Source: CAZPXZ01 sp965221505
GTDB taxonomy: Bacteria > Pseudomonadota > Alphaproteobacteria > Rhodobacterales > CAZPXZ01
Reading direction: 5' to 3'
Assembly: GCA_965221505.1 (NCBI GenBank)
Contig: CBDCSI010000001.1
Location: forward strand, 124,001 to 188,000
DNA length: 64,000 nt
A program made the translations under genes and the position numbers. Shown here in pieces: positions 29,524-38,881 of this stretch. Within the stretch, counting starts at the first letter, position 1; every line of letters starts with the position of its first letter. The notes under the pieces are model-generated. The model did not search any database. It was not told the DNA's origin and was given only the letters and a program-made list of their open reading frames with translations.

Positions 29524-30792
29524 GTGAAACTGGCCAACAACATAAACCCGGCCATGCTGGCTTGGGCACGAAACTCTGCCGGTCTCGATCCGGCGGAAGC
29601 CGCGGACCGGCTGAGCTTCCTTCGATCGAAGGACAAGAAGGCCGCCGAAGAGCGGCTGACGGCGCTGGAGAACGGCGAGAGAAAGCCGACGCGTGCGCAA
29701 CTGCAGGTGTTTTCCAGGGCGTACCGTTGCCCGCTCGTGACCTTCTACCTGAAGCAGCCTCCCGCGAGGGGAGATCGCTGGGAGGACTTTCGACGGTCAC
29801 GCGACAGCGTCTCTCGACGGGAGAACGCGCTTCTGGACATTCTCCTGCGCGACACTCGCGCTCGCCAGGAGATGATCCGGGAACTGCTGAAGGAGGAAGA
29901 GGGGTTCGACGACCCGCTCGCGTTTGTCGGTTCGGCCGATACGGGCATGGACGCGGACTCGGTCGCGGAGTCGATCGCGTCCACGCTTCGGTTCGACCGT
30001 CGGGATCCGGCGCTTCGACGGGGTGGCGCCGCCAAGCTGTTCCGGTTACTCCGCGAAAAGGCGCAGTCGACCGGCATATTCGTGCTTCTCGTCGGCGATC
30101 TGGGCTCGCATGACACCGTCCTCAGTCCGAACGTCTTCCGTGGCATTGCCGTCTCGGACGGAATCGCCCCCTTCGTCGTCGTCAACGACCGGGATGCGTG
30201 CGCTGCACGGTCGTTCGCGCTGGTTCGCGAACTGGCGCATATCTGGCTGGATCGGTCTGGCGTAAGCGGTGCGCCGGAGTTCGACACGCCACGAAACCCG
30301 CTCGACCGAATCGAACGGTTCTGCAGCGACGTCGCTTGCGAATTCCTGCTTCCGACAGCCGCGCTCGCAAGCGAGGTTCCGACAGGTTCCGTCGTCGACG
30401 GACCGAGCGCCGAATCCATGGCGGAATCGCTGGCGAGGACCTGGTCCGTCAGCGAGTCGACGGCGGCGCTCCAGCTCGCCCGGACCGGGGTCATTGCCCG
30501 AGAGACCTGCCGCGACTTGCTCGCGGCCGATGCCTCCCGGTGCCGGCGGTGCCGGCAGCCGGACGGCGAGCGCGATCGGCGGAGGGCCTCCGTCCGCGGT
30601 CCCGACTGCCGTGACGTGCGGGCGGTCAAGCTGGGAAGAGCTCTTGTCGAACTCGTCTGTCGAAGCGTGCGCGACGACGTCCTGACCCATACCAAGGCCG
30701 CGTTCGTCCTGGATGTGACGCCGGGCGCGGTCGAACCGCTCCTTCGACGATTCGAACGAAGACGCCAGAGGGCGGTTCCGGACGCCGCGTAG
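29524..30792 (+). CDS. XRE-family / ImmA-IrrE-type protein with degenerate zinc motif
   Basis: The 422-residue protein begins with an XRE-like helix-turn-helix (MLAWARNSAGLDPAEAADRL to about residue 75) and continues with an ImmA/IrrE metallopeptidase domain (FVVVNDRDACAARSFALVRE). In this family HExxH binds zinc and cuts a repressor or antitoxin. Here the motif reads RELAH (235-239): the first zinc ligand His is Arg, one transition away (CGC for CAC), so peptidase activity is doubtful. GTG at 29524 is the likely start, with GGGAG before it. No partner gene (repressor, toxin) is adjacent. Confidence 0.8.
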   Translation: MKLANNINPAMLAWARNSAGLDPAEAADRLSFLRSKDKKAAEERLTALENGERKPTRAQLQVFSRAYRCPLVTFYLKQPPARGDRWEDFRRSRDSVSRRENALLDILLRDTRARQEMIRELLKEEEGFDDPLAFVGSADTGMDADSVAESIASTLRFDRRDPALRRGGAAKLFRLLREKAQSTGIFVLLVGDLGSHDTVLSPNVFRGIAVSDGIAPFVVVNDRDACAARSFALVRELAHIWLDRSGVSGAPEFDTPRNPLDRIERFCSDVACEFLLPTAALASEVPTGSVVDGPSAESMAESLARTWSVSESTAALQLARTGVIARETCRDLLAADASRCRRCRQPDGERDRRRASVRGPDCRDVRAVKLGRALVELVCRSVRDDVLTHTKAAFVLDVTPGAVEPLLRRFERRRQRAVPDAA

Positions 30793-31138
30793 GGTTCGGT
30801 CGAACGAAATCCGCTCGACAACGACCCGGAGAGGACGGCCGGGACGGTCGGAGGTCGACGCGATGGTCCGACGGGATGTCGCTCGATCGGCGGTCGTCCG
30901 CCGGGCGTCGGATTGCGCGACCGGAAACTCGCGATCGGCCCGGCCCGGAACGCGTTCCCGACGCGGGTTTGCGGCTCGATCCAGGCGCGATCGGCGGGAT
31001 GAACGCCTGCAACCGTCGCAGCCTGCGCAATTCGCGGCGGCGAAACGCCCCGAATTCTTGACACGCGTGTCAAGGTTCGGTAGGCTCCCGCGCGGATCTG
31101 GCTCCGGTCTTCGGACCCGACGGTGACAGGCGGTCGAT
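30793..31138. other. Intergenic region, nothing recognised
   Basis: About 350 bases between the ImmA-like gene and the uracil-DNA glycosylase gene. No gene or RNA was seen. TTGACACGCGTGTCAA at 31058-31073 is a near-perfect palindrome 65 bases upstream of the glycosylase gene and could be an operator overlapping a -35 box. Confidence 0.45.
31058..31073. promoter_or_regulatory. 16-base palindrome, candidate operator
   Basis: TTGACACGCGTGTCAA reads the same on both strands and contains TTGACA, the ideal -35 hexamer, on each. It is about 65 bases before the ATG of the glycosylase-like gene and downstream of the XRE/ImmA-like gene. A repressor bound here would block transcription; which one is unknown. 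Confidence 0.5.
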
Positions 31139-31993
31139 ATGGCCTTGCGACTCCGAGAGGCGCTTCGCGACACGCTGAAGGGATGGCACGAGGATCTTCC
31201 CGCCTCCTGGCGCGACGCCGTCGGCGACGTCGAACTCGCCTATGAGGAGGTCGACGGCGACCTGACGACGGAACCCTGGGAGCCGATTTTTCCCGTGCGG
31301 CGGGGCAGGAGCTTTCCCGGCGCCCCGCCCGGCGCGCACATGTTTCGCGCTTTCGACGAACTTGCGCCCGAGAGCGTGCGCTGCGTGATTCTCGGCCAGG
31401 ATCCCTATCCCTGCCCCGCATTCGCGACCGGCCGCGCCTTCGAGGCCGGCAACGTCGCGCGTTGGCGGGAACTCGACAAGATGTTCTCTCCCAGCGTTCG
31501 CGCGTTCGTCCAGATGATCGTGGCCGCGCGGACCGGCGTGTCGCGCTACGGCAGGAGCTTCGCCGAGTGGCCCGCGACTCTCGCGGCGATCGAGGGCGGT
31601 GCGACAGGCCTGGAGGAGCCGAGGTCCCTCGCCGACCGCTGGGTGGCCTCCGGGGTCCTCTTGCTCAACGTGTCGCTTACGCTCACCCGCTTCCGGGTCG
31701 AGGGCGATCCGCACCAGATACGCGGACACCTGCCGCTATGGCGCCCGTTTATGGTGCGGGCGCTCCGGTTTCTGGCGGGACGAGGCGTACCGACGGTCGT
31801 CATCGCCTTCGGCGACGCCGCGGCGGCGACCCTGCAAGCGGCGAAGCCGGAAGAGATCGGGAGGGGATCTGACCTCTGCGCGGTCCTTCGCCCGCATCCG
31901 GCCGCTGCCGACGACGTGCTGGCCCTCGAAAACCCGTTCTCGCTCTGCAACCGACGCCTTCGAGACATGAACGCCGAGCCGGTAGACTGGTAG
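31139..31993 (+). CDS. Uracil-DNA glycosylase family protein
   Basis: A 284-residue protein with motif A VILGQDPYPCPAFATGRAF (86-91 GQDPYP, with Asp88 the likely water-activating residue) and a C-terminal LRPHPAA that resembles the HPS leucine-loop motif. These place it in the UNG branch, but Tyr-Pro in place of Tyr-His and the long insert between the motifs (about 70 residues) make it divergent. It lies two bases before a GMC oxidoreductase gene, yet beside defence genes on its other side. It may remove uracil or another modified base. Confidence 0.7.
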   Translation: MALRLREALRDTLKGWHEDLPASWRDAVGDVELAYEEVDGDLTTEPWEPIFPVRRGRSFPGAPPGAHMFRAFDELAPESVRCVILGQDPYPCPAFATGRAFEAGNVARWRELDKMFSPSVRAFVQMIVAARTGVSRYGRSFAEWPATLAAIEGGATGLEEPRSLADRWVASGVLLLNVSLTLTRFRVEGDPHQIRGHLPLWRPFMVRALRFLAGRGVPTVVIAFGDAAAATLQAAKPEEIGRGSDLCAVLRPHPAAADDVLALENPFSLCNRRLRDMNAEPVDW

Positions 31994-31995
31994 CC

Positions 31996-33657
31996 ATGTC
32001 GAACGACGCCGCCTTCGATTACGTGATTGTCGGCGCCGGCTCCGCCGGATGCGTGCTGGCCAACCGCCTCTCCGCCGATCCCGATCGCTCGGTCCTGCTG
32101 ATCGAGGCCGGGAGCGAGGACCGCAACCCGCTGTTTCGGCTGCCGATGCTGATGGGGAGACTCTTCCACTCCGGCATCTACAACTGGCGCTACCACACCG
32201 AGCCGGTTCCGAGCCTGGGCGGCCGCTCCCTGTACTGGCCGCGGGGCAAGGTCTTGGGTGGATCCTCGACCATCAACGGGATGGTCTACATACGCGGAAA
32301 CCGCCACGACTACGATCGCTGGGCGCAGATGGGGCTCTCCGGCTGGTCGTACGACGACGTGCTGCCGGCGTTCCGCCGCTCCGAGGGGCATGTGGAACGG
32401 CGAGACGACTATCACGGCAACGACGGCGAACTCACCGTCTGCCGTGCGCGCGGCGACAATCCGCTGTTCGACGCGTTGCTCGAAGCGGGGCGGGAGGCCG
32501 GCCATACCGTAAACGACGACTTCAACGGCGAGGAGCAGGAGGGGTTCGGGCGCTACGACTTCACAATCCGGCGCGGCAAGCGCTGTTCCACCTCCACGGC
32601 GTTCCTGCATCCCGTCCGGCATCGGCGGAATCTCGAGATCGTCACCGACTGCCTCGTCTCCCGCGTCGCCGTAGACGGAGACCGCGCGACCGGCGTCGAA
32701 GTGGTGCAGGGGGGCGCCTCGCACACGTACCGCGCAAACCGCGAGGTCGTTCTCTGCGCCGGCACGGTCAACACCCCGCAGATCCTGATGCTGTCCGGGA
32801 TCGGGCCCGGCGAGGAGCTGGGACGACACGGCATACAGGTCGTTCGCGAATTGCCGGGCGTCGGCCGGAACCTGCAGGATCACGTCGATTGCGTTCTCGC
32901 CTACACCTGCACCCAGCCCGTCACCCTCTTTCGCGAACTCCGGCTCGACCGGATGATCCTGTCGGTCGCCAACGGCATGCTCTTCGGCCGCGGGTTCGCG
33001 ACGACCTTTCCCTACGAAGCGGGCGCGTTCCTCAAGAGCCGGCCCGACTTGCTGGCGCCGGACGTCCAGGTGCATTTCATGCCGGCGCTAGAGAGCGCGG
33101 CGAACCTGCGCCTGCCGTCCCCCTTCCGCAAGGTGCCGCCGGAGGAGTCGCACGGGTTCAGCCTCCGGGTCGGCCCGGTCAATCCGGAGAGTCGCGGCTG
33201 GATCGGCCTGCGCTCGGCCGACCCTGCCGAGCCGGCGAAGATTCAGCCGAATTACCTTCAGGACGAGGCCGACTGCCGAACGACGATCGCAGGGATCCGG
33301 ATGATCCGGGACGTCATCGCGCAGCCGGCGTTCGACGCCTATCGCGGGCGCGAGCTGGCGCCCGGAGGCGAGGCGCAGAGCGACGACGAGCTCGTCGACT
33401 GGCTCCGCGCCAACGCGATGACGACCTTTCATCCCGTCGGAACCTGCCGCATGGGCAGCGACCCCATGGCGGTGGTGGACGACCGGCTCCGGGTCCGCGG
33501 CGTCGGCGGGCTCCGGGTTGCCGACGCGTCCGTCATGCCCATAATCGTCAGCGGCAACACCAACGCGGCCGCGATCATGATCGGCGACCGGGCGGCGGAC
33601 TTCATACGCGGCGCGCCGGCAGGGACAGAGGCTTCACCGGAAGGAGGCGGCGAATGA
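31996..33657 (+). CDS. GMC-family FAD oxidoreductase (choline dehydrogenase-like)
   Basis: A 553-residue flavoenzyme. The Rossmann motif is YVIVGAGSAGCVLANRLSAD, the first GMC signature GKVLGGSSTINGMVYIRGN, the second contains GIGPGEELGRHGI, and the C-terminal HPVGTCRMG carries the catalytic His. It oxidises alcohols such as choline or polyols; the substrate cannot be fixed. It overlaps a NIPSNAP gene by 4 bases and is followed by a BMP-type ABC importer on the same strand, suggesting uptake plus oxidation of one compound. Confidence 0.9.
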   Translation: MSNDAAFDYVIVGAGSAGCVLANRLSADPDRSVLLIEAGSEDRNPLFRLPMLMGRLFHSGIYNWRYHTEPVPSLGGRSLYWPRGKVLGGSSTINGMVYIRGNRHDYDRWAQMGLSGWSYDDVLPAFRRSEGHVERRDDYHGNDGELTVCRARGDNPLFDALLEAGREAGHTVNDDFNGEEQEGFGRYDFTIRRGKRCSTSTAFLHPVRHRRNLEIVTDCLVSRVAVDGDRATGVEVVQGGASHTYRANREVVLCAGTVNTPQILMLSGIGPGEELGRHGIQVVRELPGVGRNLQDHVDCVLAYTCTQPVTLFRELRLDRMILSVANGMLFGRGFATTFPYEAGAFLKSRPDLLAPDVQVHFMPALESAANLRLPSPFRKVPPEESHGFSLRVGPVNPESRGWIGLRSADPAEPAKIQPNYLQDEADCRTTIAGIRMIRDVIAQPAFDAYRGRELAPGGEAQSDDELVDWLRANAMTTFHPVGTCRMGSDPMAVVDDRLRVRGVGGLRVADASVMPIIVSGNTNAAAIMIGDRAADFIRGAPAGTEASPEGGGE

Positions 33658-33980
33658 TCGTCGAACACCGAACCTACACGTTTCGTCCCGGCACGGTCGA
33701 CGGCTGGTTGAAGCGCTACGAAACCGCGGGACTGCCGATCCAGAAGCGCCATCTCGGACGGTTCGTCGGACTCTACGTCTCCGAAATCGGGCGGCTGCAC
33801 CGGATCGTCCTGATCTGGGCCTACGAGAGTCTGGCCGACCGGGAGCGCCGGCGCGCGGCGATGTCGGCCGACCCCGCCTGGCAGGAGTTCATCCGTTCGG
33901 TCTGGGCGCTCGACGCGATCCAGGAGCAGGACGTGATGGTGATGAACCCGGCCCCCTGTTCGCCGCCGATCGGCGCGTGA
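33654..33980 (+). CDS. NIPSNAP family protein
   Basis: A 108-residue ferredoxin-like (dimeric alpha/beta barrel) protein: MIVEHRTYTFRPGTVDGWLK, IGRLHRIVLIWAYESLADRE and an ending like the family's MNPAP. NIPSNAP proteins are small and often accompany oxidoreductases in catabolic operons; their role is not established. The ATG overlaps the GMC stop, and GGAGGCGG precedes it. Confidence 0.85.
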   Translation: MIVEHRTYTFRPGTVDGWLKRYETAGLPIQKRHLGRFVGLYVSEIGRLHRIVLIWAYESLADRERRRAAMSADPAWQEFIRSVWALDAIQEQDVMVMNPAPCSPPIGA

Positions 33981-34087
33981 GCCGCAGGAGGCCGGGAACG
34001 GCCCCCGGGGATCTCTCGGACCAGGGATCTCCCGGACGAGTTGGAACGGGCGCGGCCTGCGCCCGGGTTGAGAAGAGGAGAATGAGA

Positions 34088-35161
34088 ATGTCGAACCACG
34101 CGACGTCGAATGGCGGAAGGACGATGCCCGGCCTCGTCAGTCGCCGGAACTTCCTGGCGACGACCGCCGGCGTATCGTCGGTCGTCGCGGCGGGCGGCAT
34201 GTTTCCGCTCTCCGCGCGTGCGGATACCGGACTGGTCGCGCTCGTGCACACCCAGGCGGCCGGCGACAGCGGACCGATCGATTCCATGCTGGAGCGCTTG
34301 CAGCAGCTCTCGGACGCGGAGGGTTTCGACACCCGGGCCATCTACGGCCAGGACCCGGCGACCTTCGAGATCGTGTTGCGGACGCTCGGCGACGCCGGCG
34401 CCTCCATCGTGCTGGCGACCTTCCCGGTCATCTCCGAGGCATTCAAGGCGGTGGCGCCCGACTATCCGGACACCAAATGGATCCAGATCTTCGGCGATCC
34501 GGTTGACCCGCCGATCCCGAACCTGGTCACCATCTCCTACGACTACTATCTGGGCTGCTACCTGTCCGGCATCTTCGCCGCCCACGTGTCGAAGTCCAAG
34601 CGGATCGGCTATATCGGCGGCATCAGCATTCCGCCGCTCAACGCGGACGTGAACGCCATGGAGGCCGGCATCCGGTCGGTCGACCCGGACGCCACCTTCA
34701 CCCCGGCCTTCGCCGGCTCTTTCCAGGACCCGGCGAAGGGTTACGAGATCGCTAGCCAGATGTTCGTGGACGGAATCGACTACATCCAGACGGACGCGGC
34801 GGCGACCGACGGCGGCATCATCCAGGCGGCGAACGAGCGCGAGGGGAGAATGGTGAGCGGCGGCGCCCCGGCCCAGTACGCGCTCGGACCCACCTCCGTG
34901 ATCGGCGTCGTGGGTTTGAACTTCGGCCAGTCGCTGCACAACGAGACCAGCGCGGCGCTCGCCGCGGACTGGCAGGGCGGCCGTCACGTGTCGACCGGCC
35001 TCGGCACCGGCGTGATCGACTTCTCGCTCTCGCCGCTCTATCAGGAGCAGGGGCCGCAGGAACTGGTGGCGCGGGCCGCCGAAGCGTGGCCGCATGTCGA
35101 GGCGGCGCGCGCCGGCATCCTCGACGGATCGCTCGTCGTGCCGTTCGACACGGAGCTCTGA
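34088..35161 (+). CDS. BMP-family ABC transporter substrate-binding protein (Tat signal)
   Basis: A 357-residue periplasmic protein of the basic membrane protein (PnrA/Med) family, which binds nucleosides or purine-like compounds. A twin-arginine signal is clear: VSRRNFLATTAGVSSVVAAG ends in SARADTG. YDYYLGCYLSGIFAAHVSK and IGYIGGISIPPLN match the family. The second ATG was chosen as start because the ribosome site AAGAGGAG lies 7 bases before it, too close to the first. It opens the importer operon: binding protein, ATPase and two permeases. Confidence 0.88.
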   Translation: MSNHATSNGGRTMPGLVSRRNFLATTAGVSSVVAAGGMFPLSARADTGLVALVHTQAAGDSGPIDSMLERLQQLSDAEGFDTRAIYGQDPATFEIVLRTLGDAGASIVLATFPVISEAFKAVAPDYPDTKWIQIFGDPVDPPIPNLVTISYDYYLGCYLSGIFAAHVSKSKRIGYIGGISIPPLNADVNAMEAGIRSVDPDATFTPAFAGSFQDPAKGYEIASQMFVDGIDYIQTDAAATDGGIIQAANEREGRMVSGGAPAQYALGPTSVIGVVGLNFGQSLHNETSAALAADWQGGRHVSTGLGTGVIDFSLSPLYQEQGPQELVARAAEAWPHVEAARAGILDGSLVVPFDTEL

Positions 35162-35182
35162 TCCCGGCGGGAGGAAGACGAC

Positions 35183-36781
35183 ACGGAACGGACGACTGCC
35201 GCGGATCCGCCGGCGCTCCGGTGCCGGGGGATCCGGGTCACCTACGGCGAGGTTACGGCCCTCGACGAACTGTCGATCGCATTCGAGCGCGGCGCCATTC
35301 ATGCCGTCGTGGGTCAGAACGGCGCCGGCAAGACGACGTTTGCCCGCGTGGCGGCCGGACTCGTCCGTCCCGACGCCGGCTCGCTCGAGATCGACGGCCG
35401 CCCGCTGCGCCTGGGCCGGGTCGCCGGCGCACGCGCGGCCGGCGTCGAACTGGTCCATCAGAGCTTTGCGCTTCCTCCCTCCTTCACCGTGGCCGAGGCC
35501 CTGGAGTTCGGGGCCGGGGGCGGTATCGGCCCGTACAGCCGCCGGCAGTTGCTCGCCCGGTGCCGCGAGCGCCTGGCCGCCCTCGATCTCGACGTCGATC
35601 CGCGGAGGCGCATCCGCGACCTGCCGGTCGAGGCGCAGCAGGGGGTCGAGATCGCCAGAGCGCTGGTCACCGACGCCAGGCTTCTGATTCTCGACGAGCC
35701 GACGGCGGTGCTTCCGCCTTCCGGAATCGAGACGCTGTTCGAGCGCATTCGCGGCATGAAACGGCACGGGGTCACGGTGATCGTGATCCTGCACAAGATC
35801 CGGGAAGTGCTGGCCGTCGCGGATACGGTCTCCGTCCTGCGCGGAGGTAGGCTGGTCGCGGGACCCCTCCCTCGATCCGAGGCGGACGAGACGAGCGTCG
35901 CCGGGACGATCATCGGCGAGGCCGCCGTCACGGCCGACGCCGAAGACACGGCGGCTCTGGTCGGCGCGACGCAGATGGCCGGAAGCGGCGGGAGCGACAG
36001 GAGACACGCCGGGCAGGTCGCTCCGGGTTCCCCGTCCCGCGAGGCCGTTCTCGCGCTCGAAGCGCTCAGCACGGTCAAGGAGCCGGAAGAGCCGGCGCTG
36101 GATCGGGTCTCCCTCCAGGTCGCGCCGGGCGAGATCGTGGGCGTGGCCGGCGTGCAGGGAAACGGCCAGCGAACCCTCGTGAAGGCGATCGCCGGCCTGG
36201 CGGACGTCGTGGAGGGCGACATCCGCCTGGACGGCGAAGACGCGAACCTCGCCAGCGCCGCGGAACGCCGTGCGCTGGGCCTTCGGGTGATCCCGTTCGA
36301 GCGGAACAGCGAGGGGCTGAGCCTCACGAGCGCGCTCTGGGAGAACTGGTCGGTCGGCGCGCTGATGCGGAAGCCGCTTCTCAGCCTGGTCGATCCCGCC
36401 GCGCTGCGGCGCGAATGCGACGACTCGCTTCGGGCCTGGGACGTGCGCTACGCGCATGCGAACCAGAACGCAGGTGCGCTCTCCGGCGGCAACGCGCAGA
36501 AGGTGATTCTGGCGCGCGAGATCGACGAGCGCGCGCGGCTCATCATCGCGGCCCAGCCGGCGCGCGGCCTCGACATCGGCGCCACGGCCTTCGTCTGGTC
36601 GGCGCTTCGCGACGCGGCCGGACAGGGCTGCGGCGTCCTCCTGATCTCCTCCGACCTCGACGAACTCTTCGACGTCAGCGACCGCCTGCTGGTCATGCTG
36701 TCGGGCCGAATCGCGGGTAACTTCTCCCCGCCCTACGATCTTGCGGCGGTCGGCCGCGCCATGACCGGAGCTTCGACGTGA
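35183..36781 (+). CDS. ABC transporter ATP-binding protein, two ABC domains (apparent ACG start)
   Basis: A 532-residue ATPase of the BMP/Nup importer type. The first domain has Walker A VVGQNGAGKTTFARVAAG and Walker B LLILDEPTAVL; the second domain's Walker A is altered (VQGNGQRTLVKAI) and it has the signature LSGGNAQKVILAREID. In these importers the second site is degenerate. No ATG, GTG or TTG exists between the preceding stop and the first Walker A; the best start is ACG at 35183, with GGGAGGA seven bases upstream, giving the N-terminus ERTTAADPPALRC. A GTG at 35309 would remove the Walker A lead-in. Confidence 0.85.
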   Translation, partial: TERTTAADPPALRCRGIRVTYGEVTALDELSIAFERGAIHAVVGQNGAGKTTFARVAAGLVRPDAGSLEIDGRPLRLGRVAGARAAGVELVHQSFALPPSFTVAEALEFGAGGGIGPYSRRQLLARCRERLAALDLDVDPRRRIRDLPVEAQQGVEIARALVTDARLLILDEPTAVLPPSGIETLFERIRGMKRHGVTVIVILHKIREVLAVADTVSVLRGGRLVAGPLPRSEADETSVAGTIIGEAAVTADAEDTAALVGATQMAGSGGSDRRHAGQVAPGSPSREAVLALEALSTVKEPEEPALDRVSLQVAPGEIVGVAGVQGNGQRTLVKAIAGLADVVEGDIRLDGEDANLASAAERRALGLRVIPFERNSEGLSLTSALWENWSVGALMRKPLLSLVDPAALRRECDDSLRAWDVRYAHANQNAGALSGGNAQKVILAREIDERARLIIAAQPARGLDIGATAFVWSALRDAAGQGCGVLLISSDLDELFDVSDRLLVMLSGRIAGNFSPPYDLAAVGRAMTGAST

Positions 36782-37815
36782 AGCCGAACCTCGGCGCCGC
36801 GCTGCGCACCCTGGCGTTCGTCCTGCTCGCGCTCGCGCTTTGCGGCGCGATCTTCGAGTTTGCCGGTTACTCGGCGCTTCGGATGTTCGAGGCGATCGTC
36901 GAGGGCGCGTTCCTGCGCTCGGGCGGGTGGGAACAGAGCCTGCGCTGGGGCCTGCCGCTGTTCATTACCGCCACGGGCGTCGCGATCTCGTTTCGGTGCG
37001 GGTTCTTCAATATCGGCGCACAGGGCCAGTTCTATATCGGCGCCATCTGCGCCGCTTTCGTCACGCACTGGCTGGACGGGATGCCCGCCGCCGTGGTGCT
37101 GCCGGCCACGTTTTTCGCGGGAATGGCCGGCGGTGCGGTGTGGGCGCTCTGGCCCGGCTATCTCCGGCTTCGCTCCGGCACCGACGAGGTGATCACGACG
37201 CTGATGGGCAACTTCATCGCGGCGCTGGTGCTGGTCTACGTGACCTCGGGACCGCTGAAGGACCCCTCCGGCACCGGCCAGAACGCGGCGAGTCCGCTCT
37301 TGCCGGAGATCTATCGCATCAGCGATTCCAAGGGGATCTCTCCGGCGATCGTCGGCATCGCGCTGACCGTGGTGCTGGCCAGCTGGATCTTGGCCAACCG
37401 CACCCCGTTCGGCATGCTCGCGAGCCTTGCCGGGCGCAACCCGACCATGGTGCGGTATCAGGGCGCGAAGCTCTGGACCCTCGGCCTCTCCAGCTTCGTG
37501 ATCTCGGGCGCGCTGGCCGGTCTCGCCGGCACGATCGAGCTGCTCGGCCCGAACGGACGGATCGTGAGCGGGTTCCTGCCGGCGCACGGGTTCACCGCGG
37601 TGCTGATCGCGCTGGTCGCCAACCTTTCGGTCATGGGGACGGCCGTCGTGAGCCTGTTCTTCGGAGGACTGGCCTCGGCCGCGATCTACCTGCCGATCCT
37701 GGCCGGCCTGCCGGCCGCCGCCATCGACATCTTCAACGCCGCCGTGGCGCTCTTCATCACGGCGAAGTCGGGCTTGCTGGAACGCGTCCTGCGGGCCGCG
37801 CGGATCTCGCGATGA
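36778..37815 (+). CDS. ABC transporter permease (BMP/Nup type)
   Basis: A 345-residue inner-membrane protein of the BPD_transp_2 family with about nine hydrophobic segments. Conserved blocks are RCGFFNIGAQGQFYIGA and GTDEVITTLMGNFIAALVLVY, plus AGLAGTIELLGPNGRI. The GTG start forms a GTGA overlap with the ATPase stop and the end overlaps the second permease by ATGA. It forms the membrane channel with the next protein. Confidence 0.9.
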   Translation: MKPNLGAALRTLAFVLLALALCGAIFEFAGYSALRMFEAIVEGAFLRSGGWEQSLRWGLPLFITATGVAISFRCGFFNIGAQGQFYIGAICAAFVTHWLDGMPAAVVLPATFFAGMAGGAVWALWPGYLRLRSGTDEVITTLMGNFIAALVLVYVTSGPLKDPSGTGQNAASPLLPEIYRISDSKGISPAIVGIALTVVLASWILANRTPFGMLASLAGRNPTMVRYQGAKLWTLGLSSFVISGALAGLAGTIELLGPNGRIVSGFLPAHGFTAVLIALVANLSVMGTAVVSLFFGGLASAAIYLPILAGLPAAAIDIFNAAVALFITAKSGLLERVLRAARISR

Positions 37816-38714
37816 CGGAATTTCACGAATTCATGGTGGCGATCCTGCGCTCCGGAACGCCGCTCGTCTACGTGACCCTGGCGGGCGTCATCGCGCAGCG
37901 GGCCGGAGTCTGGCATCTGGGCCTCGAAGGCGTGATGATTATCGGAGCCTGCGCGACGATCGTCGGGATCGTGCTGACCGGCTCCTTCCTGGCCGCCATT
38001 CTTATCGCCGTGGCGTTCTGCGTCGCGGCCTCGGTCTTGCTCTGGTTCGTGATCGAGAAGCTGCAGGCGAATCCCATCATCGCGGGCCTCGGGCTGACGG
38101 GGCTAGGAATCGGCGGAACCGCGCTCGCCGTGCAGTCGATCTTCGGCAGCCTCGCGGCGGTGACGGCCCCCTTCGGCGTTCCGCGAATCGGCGCGGCGTT
38201 CGGTCCCTACGGCCCGCTCTCCGTCTTCGTGCTCGCGATGCCCTTCGTCGTGTTCCTCATGTGGCTCCTGTTGCGGCGCACCCGATTCGGCCTGCGTCTC
38301 GCCGCCGCGGGGGAACATCCGCTGGCTGCGCGGAGCGTGGGAACCAGCCCGGCACGGGTGCGGCTGGTGGCGCTGGCCGCGGGCGGCGTGTTCTGCGCGA
38401 TCGGCGGCGCGGAGCTGGCTGCGGGCGGCCTCCACATCTTTGCGCAGAACATGACCGCGGGGCGCGGATTCATGAGCTTCGCCGCGGTCATCTTCGGCGC
38501 GGCCCACCCCGTCGGCGCGACCTTCGCCGCCATGTTCTTCAGCCTGGTCGGGGTCGCGGGGATCCGGCTGCAGCTCCTCTTCGGGGCGAGCATCCCGCAT
38601 GACGTGCTCTTGTCGCTGCCGTATCTGGCGACCATCCTCGGGGTCTGGATCAGCGGCCGGATGCGCGGCGGCGCCAAGGCGGCGACGGAAGCCACGGAAC
38701 TCCGCGACTACTGA
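37812..38714 (+). CDS. ABC transporter permease (BMP/Nup type), second subunit
   Basis: A 300-residue BPD_transp_2 permease with the family's LGLEGVMIIGACATIVG and GVFCAIGGAELAAGGLHIF segments and GRGFMSFAAVIFGAAHP. It completes the importer. The gene ends the operon; about 165 bases without a gene follow before the defence cluster. Confidence 0.9.
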   Translation: MTEFHEFMVAILRSGTPLVYVTLAGVIAQRAGVWHLGLEGVMIIGACATIVGIVLTGSFLAAILIAVAFCVAASVLLWFVIEKLQANPIIAGLGLTGLGIGGTALAVQSIFGSLAAVTAPFGVPRIGAAFGPYGPLSVFVLAMPFVVFLMWLLLRRTRFGLRLAAAGEHPLAARSVGTSPARVRLVALAAGGVFCAIGGAELAAGGLHIFAQNMTAGRGFMSFAAVIFGAAHPVGATFAAMFFSLVGVAGIRLQLLFGASIPHDVLLSLPYLATILGVWISGRMRGGAKAATEATELRDY

Positions 38715-38881
38715 CGGCGCGAGTCTGCCGCCGTCGACGGCCGGCGAGAACGCGTGCGCATGCGTCCCGTCTCTCGTGCCTGTATCCCCGCCGGGTCGCG
38801 ATAATTCCGGCGTGCGTCGAGGCCGTCGGCCGAGCAGACTATCGGCCATCGGTTGTCGACGAAGTTCGCGACCCTCGTACC

